64,000 nucleotides of DNA. It comes from Copromyces sp. CBS 386.78 (taxonomy: Eukaryota; Ascomycota; Sordariomycetes; Sordariales; Sordariaceae). The stretch lies in the NCBI GenBank assembly GCA_030685235.1, contig MU839107.1, positions 310,001-374,000 of the forward strand. Reading direction: 5' to 3'. Made by a program: the position numbers and the translations under genes. Shown piece after piece: positions 11,258-22,372 of this stretch. Position 1 is the stretch's first letter, and each line of letters opens with the position of its first letter. The notes under the pieces were generated by a model, which did no database searches, had not been told where the DNA came from, and saw only the letters and a program-made list of their open reading frames with translations.

Positions 11258-12233
11258 CTGCCTTAATGTTGCAGGATTGCAGCTGCGGACACTGCACGTT
11301 AACACGTTTATTTCCTAAAATCCCTAACGCGGACCCGAACACGTCTTTAGGTTCGTTCCTAGGACGGGGCCGTGGACATGGCTTGATCTTTGTCATCTCC
11401 ATGAGTTCCCGTCCATCCAGTCATCTGAACAACACACTGCTTTGGTATTTGGTCGACTTTCCTTCTTCAAGTAGTCCACGAAACCACGTGTGAAGGCTGT
11501 CCAGGTAATGAATGAATGGTAAATCGGATACTAACGAAGACGAACTTCCTAACTCGGGGTTCGGTCCGCCTTTTCGATCTCGGTGTTCTCGGTAGGAGTC
11601 TGGTCCTTGCTTGCTTCATCCTGCCGCGTATGTGAAGTGGCAGATGCACAATGGGCTTCCTTTTCTTTGTTATTGTCGTCGGTGACACTTGACAGACAAG
11701 AAGCCTTTGACACCTTCACCTCCCTTGTCGATGCGTGAGATTTGGGACAGTATATTGCACCATTGGATGTTCCCACCTCGAGTCATAATATGGTCAACAG
11801 ACCAAGGGCACCAAGGTCAAACGTTTTTGTGAGACAGAAGGTAAGTGTGAAGATAAAGCAGGAAAGGAGGTAGCTAGGTAGGTAACTAAGTCTAGAAGTC
11901 TACAAGCTCCCATTACCGGGCCGAGTTGACTTGAACCATTTAACCCGCCAAGATATAGAGAGATAATCTCGCCTTCCATGTTCAAACTTCAACCATCGTC
12001 TACTCCAGCCCAGTTGTCACGGACTGGTACACCTGCCATCCAGTATTGGACACCGCAGCAAACTCCCTTGACAAGTGCCCCTCTTGACTGCCTGGACCAA
12101 GCCCGGGGTGGCAGCCCGGCACAACAGCCAACAGAGTGACACCCACGACAGCCTTGAAGACCACCCATCATACAACACAACCAAAAACAAAAGGCAAGTC
12201 CAAAACCACAAAAAGAATTATAAAAAAGAGCAG
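11258..12233. other. Intergenic, no gene seen, apart from a dispersed 52-bp repeat
   Basis: No supported gene. A 52-bp block (11292-11343) is repeated exactly at 17155-17206 and is listed separately. The small overlapping frames on both strands have no recognisable motifs. Confidence 0.45.
11292..11343. repeat. 52-bp exact dispersed repeat, copy 1
   Basis: The block starting CTGCACGTTAACACG and ending CCCGAACACG is identical, base for base, to 17155-17206 in the same orientation, with weaker similarity for about 10 bases upstream. It lies 35 bp right of the hAT-like MITE. Its origin is not recognised. Confidence 0.75.
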
Positions 12234-12241
12234 AAAAAAAA
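12234..12241 (-). terminator. Pol III terminator (T8) of the tRNA gene
   Basis: On the minus strand a run of eight T follows the mature 3' end of the tRNA after 5 bases, a standard Pol III termination signal. Confidence 0.85.
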
Positions 12242-12246
12242 GAATT

Positions 12247-12406
12247 GCACAGTCCGGGATTCGAACCCGGGTCTCGCACTGCCTTGTTTGTACTGCCGGT
12301 GTGCCACCACCGGCTGTCTCCATTCGAACTTGCGTCCTCGGGGTTGCCAAGGCCCTCAGCAATACAAGTTGTGAAGTGCGCACGCTAACCACTGCGCCAA
12401 CCGTGC
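12247..12406 (-). tRNA. tRNA-Val(CAC) with an 89-nt intron
   Basis: Read on the minus strand, a complete cloverleaf forms. The acceptor stem GCACGGT pairs with ACTGTGC (one G-T pair). The D arm is GCGC-AGTGGTTA-GCGT. The anticodon stem CGCAC/GTGCG closes on the loop TTCACAA. The T arm is CCGGG-TTCGAAT-CCCGG. The anticodon CAC reads the Val codon GUG. Exon 1 is 12406-12370 and exon 2 is 12280-12247. The intron (12369-12281) sits at the canonical 37/38 position. Mature length is 71 nt plus CCA. A T8 terminator follows at once. The intron is long for a fungal tRNA and contains an extra GTTCGAATGG that resembles a B box. The isotype rests on the loop placement; no alternative fold was as good. 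Confidence 0.85.
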
Positions 12407-15400
12407 TGTTGGGTGTTTGTTGAAACGGTAATACAAAGATCTGATACATATACCACGAAGGGCAGGGCAGGGAGCGGCAGGGAGCGGGAGACTGGGCGCT
12501 GGGGGCTTGGGGATACCAAGGTACTTGTATGAGGAGGGGACGGGACTCGGTTGGTGCCTACGAACTTCTGCTCCTTCCTTGAGAGCTTCCAAACTGCCTT
12601 CCGAAGAGATACCTAGTACATGACCGGCGAGGGGGAGAGGGGCAGACACTGGGCGGTACGTACCCAATTTTTTCTGCTTGGAGGTGGGGGACACGGGAGC
12701 CAGACTCTGAGGATCAAGCTGCCTTCCAGGTGCTCCTGCTCCTTCCTAAGATTGTTCCAAATTGTCTTCCTCGAGCGGTTGACTGCTGGGAAGACTGGTC
12801 AGGTAAGGTAGCCACCCCCCCTAGTACACTGGACAGGAACAAACGGGTCTTGAGGGTTACTTAACCCTCAGACACCCCGCGTCCTAATCCTAGTCTCTTG
12901 GTGTTCTTTTTCTCCATCGTTTTCTCCATCTTCCACCTTCCACCATTACTATTACCATTACAACCACAACCATTAGGTTACCATCAAAATCACAATAAGA
13001 GAAGCAACCACAGCGCTAAACAAGAGCCTTGCTCGAACCCCTTCATTCACGTATGTGCCATCTTCCTTATGATACAGTCGTCCTTGGATGCCTGCCGTGC
13101 CAGTGTCTTCAGCCCCGCCATCTTCCCTCGCGTCGCACGTCTCGAGTTGCTTTGCCGTTCAACAACTGACCCATTTTCAAGACCCGCCCGCCTCCCAGGG
13201 CACAGCTTGCTACCTACGGCCCCGTTCAGCCCACTACCTAGTCTAGTCGCTTTCCTGTTTCCCTCTCAAACTTCCCTTCGGGTATCCCAGCCAAGAGGCG
13301 CTTCATCCGCGCAAAAGAAGGCCAGCAAGCCAAAGAGGCAGAGGTACGTGCGTTTGATTCCAGTCCAGTTTGTCCTCAATTGAACAAAAGAGGCTGACGC
13401 TGTGGGCTACCAGATACGACAAGGCCTCCTGAGTGCCTTGTGGCAAGCCTCTTCCGAGGCACCAAGGCCGCTCGACCTCGATCGCAGCGTTCGCCATAAA
13501 ACAGTACCCTATCAAACAGATCAAATCGTCGTCTGGCGAACCAGTTCAAATCGGGCACCAGAGAGCCAGATCTAAATCAATCGTCACGCCGTCTCGTTTT
13601 GACTGTTTTGTTACGTCAAGTAGGTAGGTTGTTACTCATTGACATGCGGATAGCCTATTTTTGGTGCAGAAATCGGGCATTTAGATGCAGACGGTCACTT
13701 AATACCTGCTTATAAAAACGTGCATTCGGACTTCGGATCGGTAAAATGACGACTTTCGAATGTTGGGGATGGATTTAGTACAATATTACGCCAGCGGCGG
13801 TCCGGGAAAATATTTGTCCGGTTTTGATCAATTCGTTAAACCAAATCAATTCAGAAAGTAAACAAACCAATCCGATAATATTTTAGGCAAAACAAACCAG
13901 TTCGGACCTCGTTTTGAATTGAATTGTTTTGTGGCGAACGCTGCTCGATCGGGCCACTTGGGTCTGTTCGCTGCGGGAACCTGGAAGAAGAGGACGGACA
14001 CTTGGTGGTTTTGAACAGAAGGAAGGATAGCTCGTAGCCATGGAGGAGCAGGAGAAGCACGAGAGGGAGGAGGCCGAGAAGTACGAGGGGGAGCACAAGC
14101 GTCGCTTCCAACATGGAACGGCCATGACCAAGGTCTTGTCTTCGGATCTGCGTCGGAAACATGCGATCAAGCATTTTATTGCAAAGATTGTTGCTGGCTG
14201 GTCTCGCTAGCTCAGAGGACTTGCTGTCTTGGACGCTCGCAATCGTCTCGCCTTCGGAAGAATAAGGTGGTGAAAGAAGCTGTTGAGGTGTGGTACACTT
14301 GTTTGGTACTTGATTGCATGTGCTCTGATGTAGGCGGCTTGCCAGCTGCAAGAAGAATTGCCTGCTTTCAACGCACGGATGCATGATGCAAGCCAACGGT
14401 TGTAAATAGCAGGTGGAGGGTGATGGCCTCCTTGAAGGAAACACCCAAGGTCCGTGTATTCCTGACAATACACACACGCATGTGAGCTTCGATGCTTGTG
14501 TCTACGATTATTTCCCTGCGTTGCTCCCCGACATTTTGACAAATGGAGCCTGGCCTGGCTGGCCCTCCAAATCTTGCAGTGAGCCGCGACACTCGGTTTT
14601 GGATTTAGGAACACTTGCGATGGTGGAAAGACGCCAACCGAGAGATGGGCCTGGTTGCCCAGTGGTGCAGGAAGACGAGAAGGGGAAGCCAGAGTAGCGT
14701 CAAGGAACGGCCGATACCATTAATTGACGGATTTCACAAGTCACAACATCATGACATATTGTGGCCAAGACCACCAGCAGACAAATTGACACAGGAGAAT
14801 CCGAATAACGGGAAACACGGCTTGCTACAAAGGAGGTACTGCGTTATCAGAGCTCAGAGTGTGCATTGTACCCTTGATCACTTTAACAGAATCGAGTGTC
14901 CCACAAGCTTCCATCCAGTCTCGGACCGCACACCATAACCAGATAGCACAACATAACGACAACCTCCGAACGCACAGCAAGCGAATTGCAAAATTCGGGC
15001 GGCGAAAAGAGAAGTCGGGACCGAAGAAGAGAAAGGTAGACGAACAGGGAGGGACTGGGAAATATGGAAGGAGGAGTGAAAGGAAAGGATGAAGGGGAAT
15101 GAGGGAGGAAAGACGGGAGGTGTCAAAGAGGGGGAGGGGTAGAACGGAAGGATGGAAGGACGTACACTCACTCATGTGGCTGGTGGTGGTTGCCTGGTTG
15201 AGTGCCTGAGGTGGTCGTCGTGAGTGTTCGTTGAGGCTCTGTCTCCCCGTTTTGTTGAGCCGCCCCAGTCTGTGTGGCTCGCTATGAGTGTCAGTACTTC
15301 GGAAGGCCGCAGGTACCTTATTTGAGGTCACGGGTGCCTGAGAGCGACACGATTGGGCAAATGTCTACCTCTAGCCTCTACTCGTGACCACTGCCCCGTT

Positions 15401-15874
15401 TCATAAGGTACCTTACCTTAGGTACGCAAAAGATGATTCTTTTTGATTCTACCCCGCCTAGGGGTACATTCTCACCTTCATCGGTCAGTGAAATTTGCAT
15501 CACTCATTTCGGCTACTTATCCCTTTCCCGCTCCTCCTCGTTTTCCTTCTTTCTTTTTCTCTCATTAGACCAGACTCACCTCCATCACCACTCTGACATA
15601 CCTCCAAGGTACCTGTATGTACCTAGGTTCGTTGGTATCTACTACCAGTACCCAAATCACACACGCTCCCATTACCCTGCGTTCCCTGAACCGAGCATAC
15701 CCTCAAGATGCTGGACTCCATCTCAGAACGTATTCATTGCTGACTCTTATCCCACCAAAGCTCGACCCTCCCGGCCGCCGCGTCTCCTCGTGAGCAGCAT
15801 CAACTAGGTGCTAATGCTTCCGCTCGCGCGGGCGCGGCTGAACAAGAAGATAACGATCTGCTGAGAAGCGCAGG
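12407..15874. other. Intergenic stretch, no supported gene
   Basis: About 3.5 kb without a convincing gene. Overlapping open frames of up to 208 aa occur on both strands (for example 13851-14477 minus and 12898-13383 plus), but they lack motifs, have no consistent codon bias and overlap each other. Several AGGTACCTTACCTTAGGTAC-like palindromic motifs occur near 15405-15425. Confidence 0.45.
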
Positions 15875-16075
15875 GCTTCCGTCGCCGGCGCCACCGCCGC
15901 TGCTGACTACATCCGCTCCATCGCCCCAATCTACGGCGTTCCCCTCATCCGTAAGTAACCTGTCACTCCCGCTTCAACTCACATCAGGATCAGGTACTAA
16001 CATGGCCTCAGTTTACACTGACCATTGCGCCAAGAAGCTTCTCCCTTGGCTCCATGGCATGCTTAGGGAGGAGCT
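15875..16075 (+). pseudogene. Fragment of a class II fructose-bisphosphate aldolase gene, intron retained
   Basis: Two exon pieces (15875-15950 and 16012 to about 16070) are separated by an intact 61-nt intron with GTAAGT donor, TACTAAC branch site and CAG acceptor. Spliced, they read through ADYIRSIAPIYGVPLI into YTDHCAKKLLPWL, the substrate/metal-binding heart of class II aldolase; the His of TDHC is a known zinc ligand of the family. Neither the start nor the rest of the roughly 360-aa enzyme is present, and the frame runs into unrelated RRM-like sequence at about 16070. The retained intron shows a DNA-level duplication, not a processed copy. Confidence 0.8.
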
Positions 16076-16380
16076 TCGCCTTCGTTCGCTACACCAACAA
16101 TGCTGATGCCGAGAACGCCATTGCCAATATGGACGGCACCACGCGTAGCATCACTGGCCACGGTCACGGCCACACCCACAGCCACTGCCACTGGTCTGCA
16201 AAGCTTGCCATCTTGGACTTGGAAATGCGGCGCACGTACAGGAAGAGAGAAAAGCGTTTTCTGTGCTACAGCTGCGCCAGGAGAACAGGCCCCTGCAGGA
16301 CAGGACCAATGACTGTGACGCTGATGCCGAGAACGCCATTGCCAACATGGACGGCCAAGAGCAAGTTCACACTCCTTTGA
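16068..16380 (+). pseudogene. RRM (RNA-recognition motif) gene fragment, partly duplicated
   Basis: Immediately after the aldolase piece the + strand reads GRSFAFVRYTNNADAENA, matching the RNP1 strand and following helix of an RRM domain, then IANMDG. About 220 bases later (16320-16358) the DAENAIANMDG portion recurs almost unchanged in DNA. The intervening His/Gly-rich frame is not recognisable. No full RRM is present, so this is a fragment, not a working gene. Confidence 0.6.
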
Positions 16381-16485
16381 TGACTTAAGGCTGAGTGGAC
16401 GCTGACACTCGGAACTAGGGACGAGAAGTTCTTCAAGACGAACGGCGGCTCAGTCCCCACATCACCATCACCATGACCACCGACG

Positions 16486-16537
16486 GTCAGACTAGTAGTT
16501 GGATCGGTGACGACCAGCGAATTCCTCGTGTTGTATG
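16486..16537 (+). pseudogene. 5S rRNA pseudogene (3' part)
   Basis: The segment from about 16486 contains TAGTAGTTGGATCGGTGACG, then ACCAGCGAATTCC and TGTTGTATG. This matches the 3' third of Neurospora-type 5S rRNA (loop E/helix IV and the 3' strand of helix I). The 5' two thirds, including the internal control region start, are absent, so it should not be a functional 5S gene. In Neurospora 5S genes are dispersed, so an isolated fragment is plausible. Confidence 0.75.
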
Positions 16538-16859
16538 GCGGCAACCCGTCAGCGGGACACGGCACGCCAAACCCGCCACAGAACTCCAACCACAGCAGGA
16601 CGAAGGCGACGAGGTGCGCCAGTCGGAACCCTCATGACCCTGAACCATCTGCTTGATGAAGAGGTCCATCACCCGTGGCATCACCAAGCCCTTCAAGAAG
16701 ATCAAGTTCGCTTGGCCCAACAAGAAAGTCCGTCCGCCAAGGAAGAACGCCCTCCGGGGATGAGCGGGCAACCGGCTTGAGTTCCCGGTTTGCTGGGCTA
16801 CTTGGACAGTGCGCTTTCGCTTTCCCCGGCCAGTTCATGAGCACACCCAACAGTGCTCT

Positions 16860-17150
16860 CTGTAGCTGCCAGGTTATAATGCCTATTCAAATAACAAGTC
16901 CCGGAAGAGCCCCTCGATGTATGTTGAGATTGCGGGCCTGGGTAGGAGAGTGCCCACTTCAACCAATATGGCAGTGAGTCCTGACTCTGTGTACATGAAT
17001 TGATTCCTACTTGTCAACCGCTAACACACACAGTAGACTCCTACCCAGGTCAGCAAGGTAACTACAGTCGCCGCCAGAAGACACCATCCGATCAGTCTTC
17101 TGGTGGCGGTGCGACATCCAACACCCAGCCTCAAGACCTGTTCGGCTGCG
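16860..17150 (+). pseudogene. Spliced gene fragment, probably from a Gly/Ser/Gln-rich RNA-binding protein
   Basis: A coding-looking piece ends ...FNQYG (about 16960-16976), followed by a GTGAGT donor, a CTAAC branch site near 17023 and an ACAG acceptor near 17034. It then continues DSYPGQQGNYSRRQ and a Ser/Gly/Gln-rich stretch. There is no usable start or stop. It may come from the same gene as the RRM fragment upstream, with the 5S piece inserted or joined between. The function is not firmly assignable. Confidence 0.4.
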
Positions 17151-17154
17151 GGCC

Positions 17155-17206
17155 CTGCACGTTAACACGTTTATTTCCTAAAATCCCTAACGCGGACCCG
17201 AACACG
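17155..17206. repeat. 52-bp exact dispersed repeat, copy 2
   Basis: Identical to 11292-11343, in direct orientation, 5.9 kb away. It directly adjoins the end of the Ser/Gly/Gln-rich gene fragment, as though marking a junction of the mosaic. Confidence 0.75.
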
Positions 17207-17220
17207 CCTTCAGAACGACC

Positions 17221-20200
17221 TCGTTCCTCTTTTCCAGAACTTTGGTTGCTCCAGAAACTCCAAGAGCGCTTCCATCATGAAGCCCATCTTCAAGAGGAAA
17301 AGTCTGTTCTAGGCGGGGCAGGCCCTGTATGTCCTTACCCATACCCTCTAAGACGGAGCAGGAGGAGGGCAAGATCGGGGGCTGGTGGAGGCTGTATAGA
17401 GGTAGCTAAGGTAACAAATTTGGGTGAAGGAATGCGGAATTGTGGAATAAGAGTGTTGTCTTGGGGTTTGTTTGAAGAACTTGTGGGTCAGTCATGCATT
17501 TAGAGGTGTGGGCTTCTTCTTCTTCTTCTTCTCCTCCTTTTTCTCCTTTAATTACATGTAACAAGTTCATAGCAGGAAGGCAGGTAGTATAGCACACGTA
17601 CCCGTTTCTCGCATCCGTTGTGCCCTCATCTTTTCCAGTTTCTGTTTGTGCCATGTTCCTAATTGTCTCGTTGTTCTTTCTCGACTGGCGGGCTCGGCAA
17701 AGTTGTCAGTGTGGCTTGGGACGCTCCATGTCACGAACACCAGTAAGAACTCCCCCTTGCTGCACACTTTTCTCTCAAGTGCCTGCCGACAAGAGAAGGA
17801 AAAGCTGACCTTTCGAAAAACCAGGTACCCCGGTCGTCCTCGACCATGATCGTTCCCGCGAGCACACCCCCACACGAGAACCATTCTACCACGAATTGAT
17901 CACATCACATCAGGTAGGTACCTTACCTTACGGGAGCCATTGTGCTTCGCCCGTTTCTCGCCCCGCGTTATCTTGCACGCCCGATATACCTCCGAACTCA
18001 ACTTGCCTACACTACCTCTAGGTAACTCTAGATGCCTCGTCCTGTCCTGCTCTCTACCCCTGGAGACGGACCTAAGCATCACAAAGCTTGAAGATCACCT
18101 GCCGACCGCCTTCCTAGGTATCTTGGTCGAGATATCGGCTGGGATTGAAGGAGAGGATTTTGATGTCATGTGGAACTCCTCCTGTGCATTGCCAGGACAT
18201 GTATGTAGGTACCCGGCTGGAGGTGCTGGGCGGGTACATCACCATCAACCTGCAAGGCACGAGCAACGGCCAGAGAGAGATGAGCGTGGGCTGGACTGGA
18301 GACTACAGTAGGTACATAAGGTACATGTACGTAAGGTAGTGTAGTACCTAGACTGTCCCATCAACCATGGAGCTTCAAGTTCCATTTTACCTTGGCTATT
18401 CCGTCACGCAACGAACTGGAAGATATAAATAACCCTGTCGTGCACGAGAAGACAACATGGTACCTACGCTAGGGATGAGATGAGCTTAGGTAATGTACCT
18501 TACCTTAGCTCTAAGCGAGACTGGAAGCTCGGCAAGGCGACGAACGACATGGCCCGGAGTTTATTTGGCTTAGGAAGGACGACGAGTGAAGTCCACTGCA
18601 TTGCCGAGAAGAGACGAGAGAACAATACCTGCCTAGAAAATGGGAACAATGGGCAAGAAAACGGGCACGTGTGGGTCACCACCACTTTCACATGTTTGAT
18701 GAATGCCCTAGTATCTTGAGACCAGTTACTTTGCTAACTGCTTCCGGGTAATAAGCACCTCTATGTTGGTAGGTACCTAGGTAGGTAGAGGTAGGTAGTG
18801 AGACTCGTGCGGGCGGGGGTGATGTGATTTGAGCTGACTGACATGTTTGGTCGGTCGTACTGTAGTTCATTGCAACCGGCGAAAGAGCGAGCGAGACAGC
18901 TTAAGGTAGCAGGTAGCTTAACCCATAGTCTAGTCTAGAGGTAGTATGATGCAAAACCCGCGGCGGTGGGATCGATGGACAACCAAGTGGAAGTCATCAA
19001 GTCTTTTTAGGCTCTCATGTCTCAGTCAAAGATACGCCATATCCACGGCCTTCAATCCTTCTCAGGTCTTGAAGTCGTGGTGGAGCTGAGCGGCACTTAC
19101 CTAGGTAAGGTACTGTAGGTACCTACCTTACCTTGGGTAGGTACCGTAGTAACTGGGTCAGGGTATGCCTGCCGGCCGGCTTATTGCGTGTCAAAAGGGT
19201 GAGAAGCGTCGAGTTCCATTCATGTCAACTGACGACAGTGAAACCGCCTTGTTACCATTCATCAAAGCCAGGCTCTCGCCTTATTATCAAAACATGCACG
19301 TGTATTCGCTGCAAGTACGAACCATGCGGAAATCCAACCTTATCCCGGATGCTCATCATCCTCTTCCCCGTTCGGTTGGCCTGTCTCTCTCTCCACTTGA
19401 GCACCTCGCGTCAACACTGGGGTCTGCTTTCGTGCTTGCTGGAAAGGAGGTTCGGTTAGGTACATGTACATTACCTTTGCCAGTCTGCCGCCGGACAGTG
19501 CAACGGCCCCGGAAGCCCCGGCTGTTGCCGAGTTGATATGTACCTACCTGTACCGACCGGGCCAATCAACCTGCCGTAGACAAGTTCACGAAACGAATCG
19601 CGCGGAGATGTGTCACTTGCATGAAGATGGCATGATTGATCTCCTTTGCAGGCTGGGCCCGAGAGGGACCGGGAGGGCGATCAGTCAGTGATCAGCAGCA
19701 GGGATGGATTCTTTGGGAAATACGTAAGTGGACGGTAACCGGAGGGAAAGATGAGGTGCTCACTGGAGGTGGGTGGGGGGGAAGTACCTTACCTGACCGA
19801 ACTGTCAATTAGGCACGTGGAATTGGTCTGGTCCAGCTGCACTGCAAAGATCAAGACTCGTCGGTTGGATTTTCATGCGTTGAGGCAGTTCACTGATACC
19901 TAACGGATATTCACATGCACGCAGGGCAGACAAGCATGATGCGCTTCAATGCTTCTCTTCATCCGAGGAGGCATTGAGACCTACCTACTCTCCAGCAAGC
20001 TCGTACGATGGATGGATGGATGAGGCGGCTGTCGGATGAACGCCCTCAGGGAACAAGAGGAAAGTGACAGTGTCCCTCCCACCGGACAATTGCAACGGGC
20101 GTGCGTCGGGGAATTGTAAAAACAGAAGGAAAGTTTGCAGACAAATATGCGGGTGAAGAGGTTTGGAACCTACCTACCTTACCTCTAGAGGTGTAGGTGA

Positions 20201-22372
20201 CGAAGCCATATCTGGCCGTTGAGCTGTTAATGTTTAGGTGAACGGTGTAGGGGACACATAACCCAGTGAACATACCACAACTACCGGCATCAGTGAGAAG
20301 AAGTACCGAGCCCGGCGGCGCCATTGGATCATTTACACGGTGCTGGAAGTACAGCTCTCAGATCCGTGACGGGTGACGGGTCAATTTTTTCACTGCTTGA
20401 TTCGAAAGTCGAGAAGCAAGTCTGTCTTCAACTTCCAACCTCATGGCTGTCCTGTCCTCGCGACGCTGGAGACCTCATATCCCCCGCCAAGCCGGATACT
20501 TTGGCCAACGTCGTATCGGCACTCTCCTCCCGACGCCAAGTTGACGATCATTATTGCGTACTTGTTACCCCAACAGCCCAAGTGATGGGAAGTTAGCTGA
20601 TGTAGAATGCAAGTAGTAATCTCCAATCTCTCGATTTAGAGTCTCGCAATTGAGGGACGGGTCTTGACGAGCGGGAGCGCAAATTGGGAGATGAAAAGCT
20701 AGACTGACGACCAGACAAAGAAGAAGAAGCAAAGGAAAAGAAAGACATTCAACGACGAAAGGACAACAATGACCCCCCCCATTATGGCTGCTACGAAAAG
20801 AGCCAGTGGGTCAAGGCTAAAAAGAGCCGCCCATACTGTTTCGGGTAATGCTCGACAATCTTCTGGGCGAGGGTTGCTGGACTAGCTGAAAGGTGAACAC
20901 GGCACGCAGGCGGTGGAGAGGGACCGACTTCGGTGCAGTGGTTAAGGTAGGTATCATCTCGAACTTGCGGAGGATCTGGAGCTCAAAGAGAGGTCGACTT
21001 GGAGCTCAACTCGTGATGAACCCTTTTCGTTTGCATGCCTGGAGAGAGAGTGCCGAACCGCTATCCAGCAGTGAGACACACAGGGCCTGTGCAACCCCCT
21101 GTCGACGACCAGTCCCAGCGATGATTTGTGGCTCAAAGCCTCACCGAGTCTCACCGAATCGCAAGGCCCGGAACGTGAATGCCCTCGTGTCCTCCTCCAT
21201 GTCCATGTCCCATCACGCCTCACTCAGACATCTGTCATCCATCCGTCAGATGGACCCGTCTTGCCCCGTCAGCGCCTGATCGACAAAAGCACCTCACATC
21301 ACCCAAGAACATGATCCTGGCTCCGATCTTGGGACATGGATTGCAGGTCACCTTCTGTAACAGGAAAAGTCCATCTACCCATCAAGGTGCCTGCGACTTC
21401 CCAAGCGTCAATTTCCCCTCAAGCCCTTGGAGTCGGGCCTGTTGCAAAAACAAGTCCACTTGGAGGATATCACGATTAGCTCGGATCGCCTTGTGGGATC
21501 AAGTGCGGTAGATAAAATGATGCATCGATGAAAATAGCAGATGAGGGAGATTAACAAGATGTGGGATAAATGAAAACTCTGGGGACGATGTGATTGATGG
21601 TGTCGGGGCGATGTCGGGCCCCGGGAGAGGGATAGTAATAGTGCTGTAATATCCTTGGAGTGGACACCATCAAATCGATATGGGCCGCTGGCGCTGCCGC
21701 TGCCGTTTTCCGTTCCGCCCTGTTCCCTTGTGCCGGTTCATGTGAGCGGATTCTTCTGTGTCGATTATCAGCTGTATGAGGTGCACTGGTCTTCAGGCTT
21801 TAGGTTGTGCTCCACCAATCCAGATGACAGCTGAGGATCCCCTTGACCCCCCTGTACAGTTGATGACGGCACTGTAGTAGAGGCGCTAACGCTGTCTACT
21901 GTAGAGTCCAGACTGTCCTCCATCCAGAGTGGAACAGACTTTGCTGGGCAATGCATATCCATCCCCCATTCATCTCCATTTCCAGCTGCCATCAAAGTTC
22001 GAAAAGATGGCACATCCCGCTCGCTCTTGAAAGGAGTACAGTAGCAGGTAGTCGCCGAACTCAATATCCCATCATTTCCAGTCATCCCACACACACATCA
22101 CTGTTGCCCTGACTTGACTTCCCCAGCTTTACCTTACACATAACCCATTTCGCCGAGTTGCCCACACCCCCTTGTAGACTAGACTGGTACAGTACCTTAT
22201 CCCTTGTCCAGTTCCTCCTTCCATAACTGACCGACACCCCAAATGGGAGAGTGCGAGTGTCCATATTAAAAGACCAAGTCCCGTCCCGCCGTGTAGTTGT
22301 TGTCTGTGTCTTTCAAACATTTCATTATAAACAACCTAACCAACAAACACACCAATCAGTCTGCCATCAAGA
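17221..22372. other. Long intergenic stretch, no supported gene
   Basis: About 5 kb in which no open frame shows domain motifs, and many small ones overlap on both strands. Clusters of GGTACCTTACCTTACG-like and CCTAGGTAAGG-like motifs occur at about 17910-17930, 18300-18345, 18770-18790 and 19100-19145. The right end should hold the promoter and leader of the Zn2Cys6 gene at 22373. Confidence 0.45.

Noticed and set aside
13851..14477. 208-aa minus-strand open frame in the left intergenic region
   Set aside because: No motif or consistent codon bias, and it overlaps other frames on both strands.
20920..20960. A-box-like GGTGCAGTGGTTAAGG suggesting a tRNA
   Set aside because: No B box, T arm or acceptor pairing could be found downstream.
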